64,000 bases of DNA from Heterobasidion occidentale (taxonomy: Eukaryota; Basidiomycota; Agaricomycetes; Russulales; Bondarzewiaceae), in the NCBI GenBank assembly GCA_039111635.1, contig JBCAQO010000004.1, forward strand, positions 1,302,001-1,366,000. The letters are read 5' to 3'. The translations under genes and the position numbers were made by a program. Under the pieces are notes generated by a model that saw only the letters and a program-made list of their open reading frames with translations, ran no database searches and was not told where the DNA came from. Shown here one piece after another: positions 61,001-64,000 of the stretch; the first letter of the stretch is position 1; every line of letters starts with the position of its first letter.

Positions 61001-61751
61001 ACGGGAAGCACCACCTCTTTTGTTGCCTCCGCCTTGTCTTTGAACTGTGAATCAGAAGCGGAGTTCGCAACTGATGCCGTTGAAGTCGCAGACAATGCAA
61101 GAGCGAATGAGCCGCGCCGAGCCCAGACAAGCTTGATCAGCTTGTCGTCGAAGTCTAAGCACAAAGGGATGACGGTGTCGAGGTTGTCCGACCAGATGAC
61201 AAGGACGCGCTCGTCGCGCTATAGGGTCGGTCAGTACGTGATGCTTCTGACGGCGGTAAGACGTACAATGAAGGCACCACATTGCTCCTTGTCCGCACCG
61301 GGAAGGTCCATCATGGTGTCCAAGATCTGGATGCGAGTGTCGGCATTGAGGTAGATAGCCGTTGCTTGATCTCCTCTGATAAATACCATGAGCTCCGAAT
61401 CGCAACTGGCAGAGGTTAGGGAAGAACCAACACTGTGCCCAAAGCAACGTGGACGGCAGCGCTGCGGACCTTGACCGCGACCACAGGGTTCAAGCCCCGG
61501 ACAGCAGCCTCGAAGGGTTCCAGATACCGATTCTCGTAAGGAAAGACGCGAAACAGGCCTGAACTGATGCGCAAGCAGACGCCAGCATGTATGTTCTCGG
61601 AAGATGGCTTGAACCAGGCATCCCCTTGCGTCTAAGCAGCACAGCATGAGACGAGAACATGATTGAATGGGAAGAAATTATGTGTGGCTCTTACCTGCTT
61701 GAAGATATGATGCAGTAACGCATCATAGGCATCGTAGTCCATGGAATCCAT
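58043..61751 (-). CDS. Large membrane family 2 glycosyltransferase (polysaccharide synthase-like)
   Basis: A minus-strand gene of many exons, from the ATG at 61751 (MDSMDYDAYDALLHHIFKQ) to the stop at 58043 after ILNPYLMIFSY. The N-terminal third is a soluble region (GLFRVFPYENRYLEPFEAAV, DLPGADKEQCGAFI, RDERVLVIWSDNLDTVIPL), then a hydrophobic stretch near 60650-60840. The GT-A catalytic core follows: VSIELPVYKESLDY, the metal-binding DSDTIVPE, EVAPFVGHNAFLRWSAIQ, the acidic SEDFDMALRLQ and the acceptor-site segment DDELNRWQKYAYG. C-terminal membrane spans include VAFILSFICIIAMVILATTI. The architecture is that of fungal group 2 glycosyltransferases related to hyaluronan/cellulose-type synthases, which extrude a beta-glycan across the plasma membrane. 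The polymer is unknown. Confidence 0.87.
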
Positions 61752-64000
61752 GATAGCAGAGGGACTGATGGGAAAATCTTGGGGGTATGGACAAGGAGTG
61801 AATGAACGGCTACCGGAGATGTCTCGGTGTGGGCCCAGGGTTATAAGAGTCTGGAAAAAGTTCAGACCAGGTGCAGAATGAAGAATGATGATCCGACTTT
61901 GCGGAGGGATTCCGCAGGATTCCGCCTGATGCGACCCATAACATCGGTGAAGCGAGATTACACCTCCCGACAGCTCCAGGCATGCCTACATTGACGCTGC
62001 GGCAGTGCATGGACCGGAGCGGAAGAAGGGCGGTTGAAGTGGGCTTCGGCCGTCCTAACATCGATCCTTGGCGGATGAAATCTTCTTACCTGCTGCGACA
62101 CAGGAGTCATGTCTTGTTTGTCCTCTCCTGCTGTTTGCCAATAGCGCCTGATGGCAAGTTCACAATGTAAATATCAGGGGGAGTTCGCACTCTATGCCAG
62201 AGAGAAGACACACCTGTTTTCTTGCTGTTTCCGACCACGCGATCGAACGAGGGCGATAAGTAGACCGTCTGAGAATATACAAAGCTTCGCGATGGCAAAG
62301 CGGGCGCCGTTATTCCACGTCCGCACTCCACTTCAACATATCCAGGGTTCAACATTCCGCGAAGCTGCTAGTCGCATTCGAGACGTCGACGTCGAGGCTA
62401 AGGAGTTGCGCGAAAGACTGCGAGAGACTTAAAATACGCCAGGGCAGAGAAGATACCGCTCGGAGTTGATGCTCCGTCAGACAACAGATCTCGGAAGACA
62501 GTCGTCTTCCCACACCCGTAATGAACGAAGGCTGATGGACTTGTGCGTGGGTTTATATATATAGGCTCGGACGTTTCAAGACAGGTCGACACAACGTGCT
62601 CCTGGGTGCAGTAGTGAAAAGATGTATTGAATCCAGTGCGAATAGAGCTTCAAAGCTGCTAAAAGAGATGTTGTCCAGCCGTTGTTGAATGCCGAAGAAA
62701 TTGTAAGACCAAAAGCTTGTGCGGTAGTCATCAGATTTTCAGATTCCACGATTAGACACTGCATCGGCATGGACAGCATTGGAGCGCTCAAGCGCTGAAA
62801 AGTCATGAATTGCTCATAAGACTCAAATGAACGAACTCGCGACACCGCCACCTGCGCCGAATGAGTATATCCGTTGTGTATCGGTCCTGAATGGAAGACT
62901 TACACTCGATATATCGAAGTGCTCAAGTAACCCCCCAATCGCCGACCTTTCCCTTCGCGTTAGGCTTTGATCACTAAGTAAAGGAGGTCCGTGTGTGCCT
63001 CGACCGTGTCGACCGGGAAAGCCTACTAGCAGGGTGATCTCGAGCGTTTGTAAGCGATTCTGCTACGGCTTTCGACGAAAGCCTGAGGATTGCCTGCCCA
63101 GGTCTACGACTAGATGGAGATGAGTGGAGCGGTAGATGACGGCAATGTGAACGGACAATGAGCAGGACTCCAATCTGCTGAACTCCGATGCCCCAAGCGA
63201 GAGGATATGAGTGGAGAATTGTTAATTTACCACCGTTCACTCGGAGTCTGTCCGGCAACGAAAGCTTCGATCCAGGCTATATTCGTCTGTTGAGAAGCAC
63301 ATGCTGGCTCCTTGGGAAGGTGTCAAGCGCGTGAGCTTTGCGGAGGTGTTTGCAGTTGCATGCGACGTCTCAAACAGGCCCGATGCACTGTGGCGTGGCC
63401 TGAATATCTCGGACACAGCCGTCTTTTGGAATTCCGCTGCCCCACGGTGATGCTCCGGACGAATATGCGCCTCAGAATTTCAGACTCCGGGAGACAGCTG
63501 TCAAGACATAAAACATTGGTCTCAACGCTCTTGAACTGCACCACAGTTACATGCTTCAGAAGGGGATACCCTCCGAGGCCTTACTTTCTCGTGTGGGGTG
63601 AGTCCCGATCTGATTTGACAAAAAAATCAATCTTTCCGCCCGCACACTCGCATATTTACCGAGCAGCGAGGGTCTTGCGCTCTAGCCCTCCCGTTATAGA
63701 TTTCTCGCTATGTTTACTCATCATAGTCAAAACAGAGCAGCCTCCAGCCGGGCATGAGTTTTTTTTTGTTCCCACATCTTGCGGAGTACGCAAGCAATAT
63801 GCAGCCACGCTGCAACGGACGTCACCCACCGGTGGACCAGAGCGCCTTGTTCTAAATATCAGTGCTCGACCATTTCTCACCACCAAAGTCTTCGTTTCGG
63901 AATGTTCATCTAGATGGCTGTCCTCTGCCGGCACTTGTCGTACATGCTCTGTGGAACATATCTGCTCCAGTTCAATTTGCACGGCCCGCAGCGCAATCAC
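61752..64000. other. End of window, no gene recognised
   Basis: Promoter side of the glycosyltransferase gene, then about 2 kb of short frames. An ATG-started plus frame at 62292..62432 (46 residues, helical, ending ELRERLRET) and minus frames at 62398-62851 have no family support. A gene could continue beyond the window edge. Confidence 0.35.

Noticed and set aside
62398..62592. P-loop-like GCGKTT in a minus-strand frame
   Set aside because: No Walker B, no surrounding NTPase fold and a frame of 64 codons on a non-coding background.

Overview
This 64 kb window is nuclear DNA of a basidiomycete fungus, most likely an Agaricomycete (mushroom-forming class). The signs are genes cut by many short introns of about 50-100 nt with GT...AG ends and a strictly kept reading phase, sesquiterpene synthases of the basidiomycete NDxFSYxxE type, a WOPR regulator, a fungal family 2 polysaccharide synthase and a divergent second-type beta-tubulin. 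I saw no rRNA, tRNA, CRISPR array, intact transposon, integrase or virus.

Layout. 1-5 kb: a RING-finger protein with SUMO-interacting motifs, then a nine-exon aldo-keto reductase. 5-12 kb: gene-poor. 12-15 kb: a large F-box-type protein. 15-20 kb: gene-poor. 20-22 kb: a WOPR-domain transcription factor. 22.7-26.5 kb: TFIIH subunit Tfb2 and very-long-chain enoyl-CoA reductase Tsc13, divergent on a 242-nt promoter. 28-40 kb: two paralogous sesquiterpene synthases, tail to tail, enclosing a DUF4604 protein, two unknown proteins and a Nas6/gankyrin proteasome chaperone. 41-48.6 kb: heat-shock-factor-binding protein, Get4, a small membrane protein, SDH assembly factor 3 (LYR protein) and cyanase. 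49-54 kb: a C2H2 zinc-finger protein, an alpha/beta-barrel protein and a DUF1479 putative dioxygenase. 54.5-61.8 kb: a divergent beta-tubulin and a large family 2 glycosyltransferase. 62-64 kb: no gene recognised.

Most genes are unrelated housekeeping genes of the kind found side by side in fungi. The one unit with specialised-metabolism character is the terpene synthase pair, but no P450 or other tailoring gene lies between them. Exon joins below were set by hand from splice consensus, phase continuity and remembered family sequences. Where all exon lengths sum to a multiple of three and the protein matches its family end to end, I give them as firm. Nothing was checked against a database.
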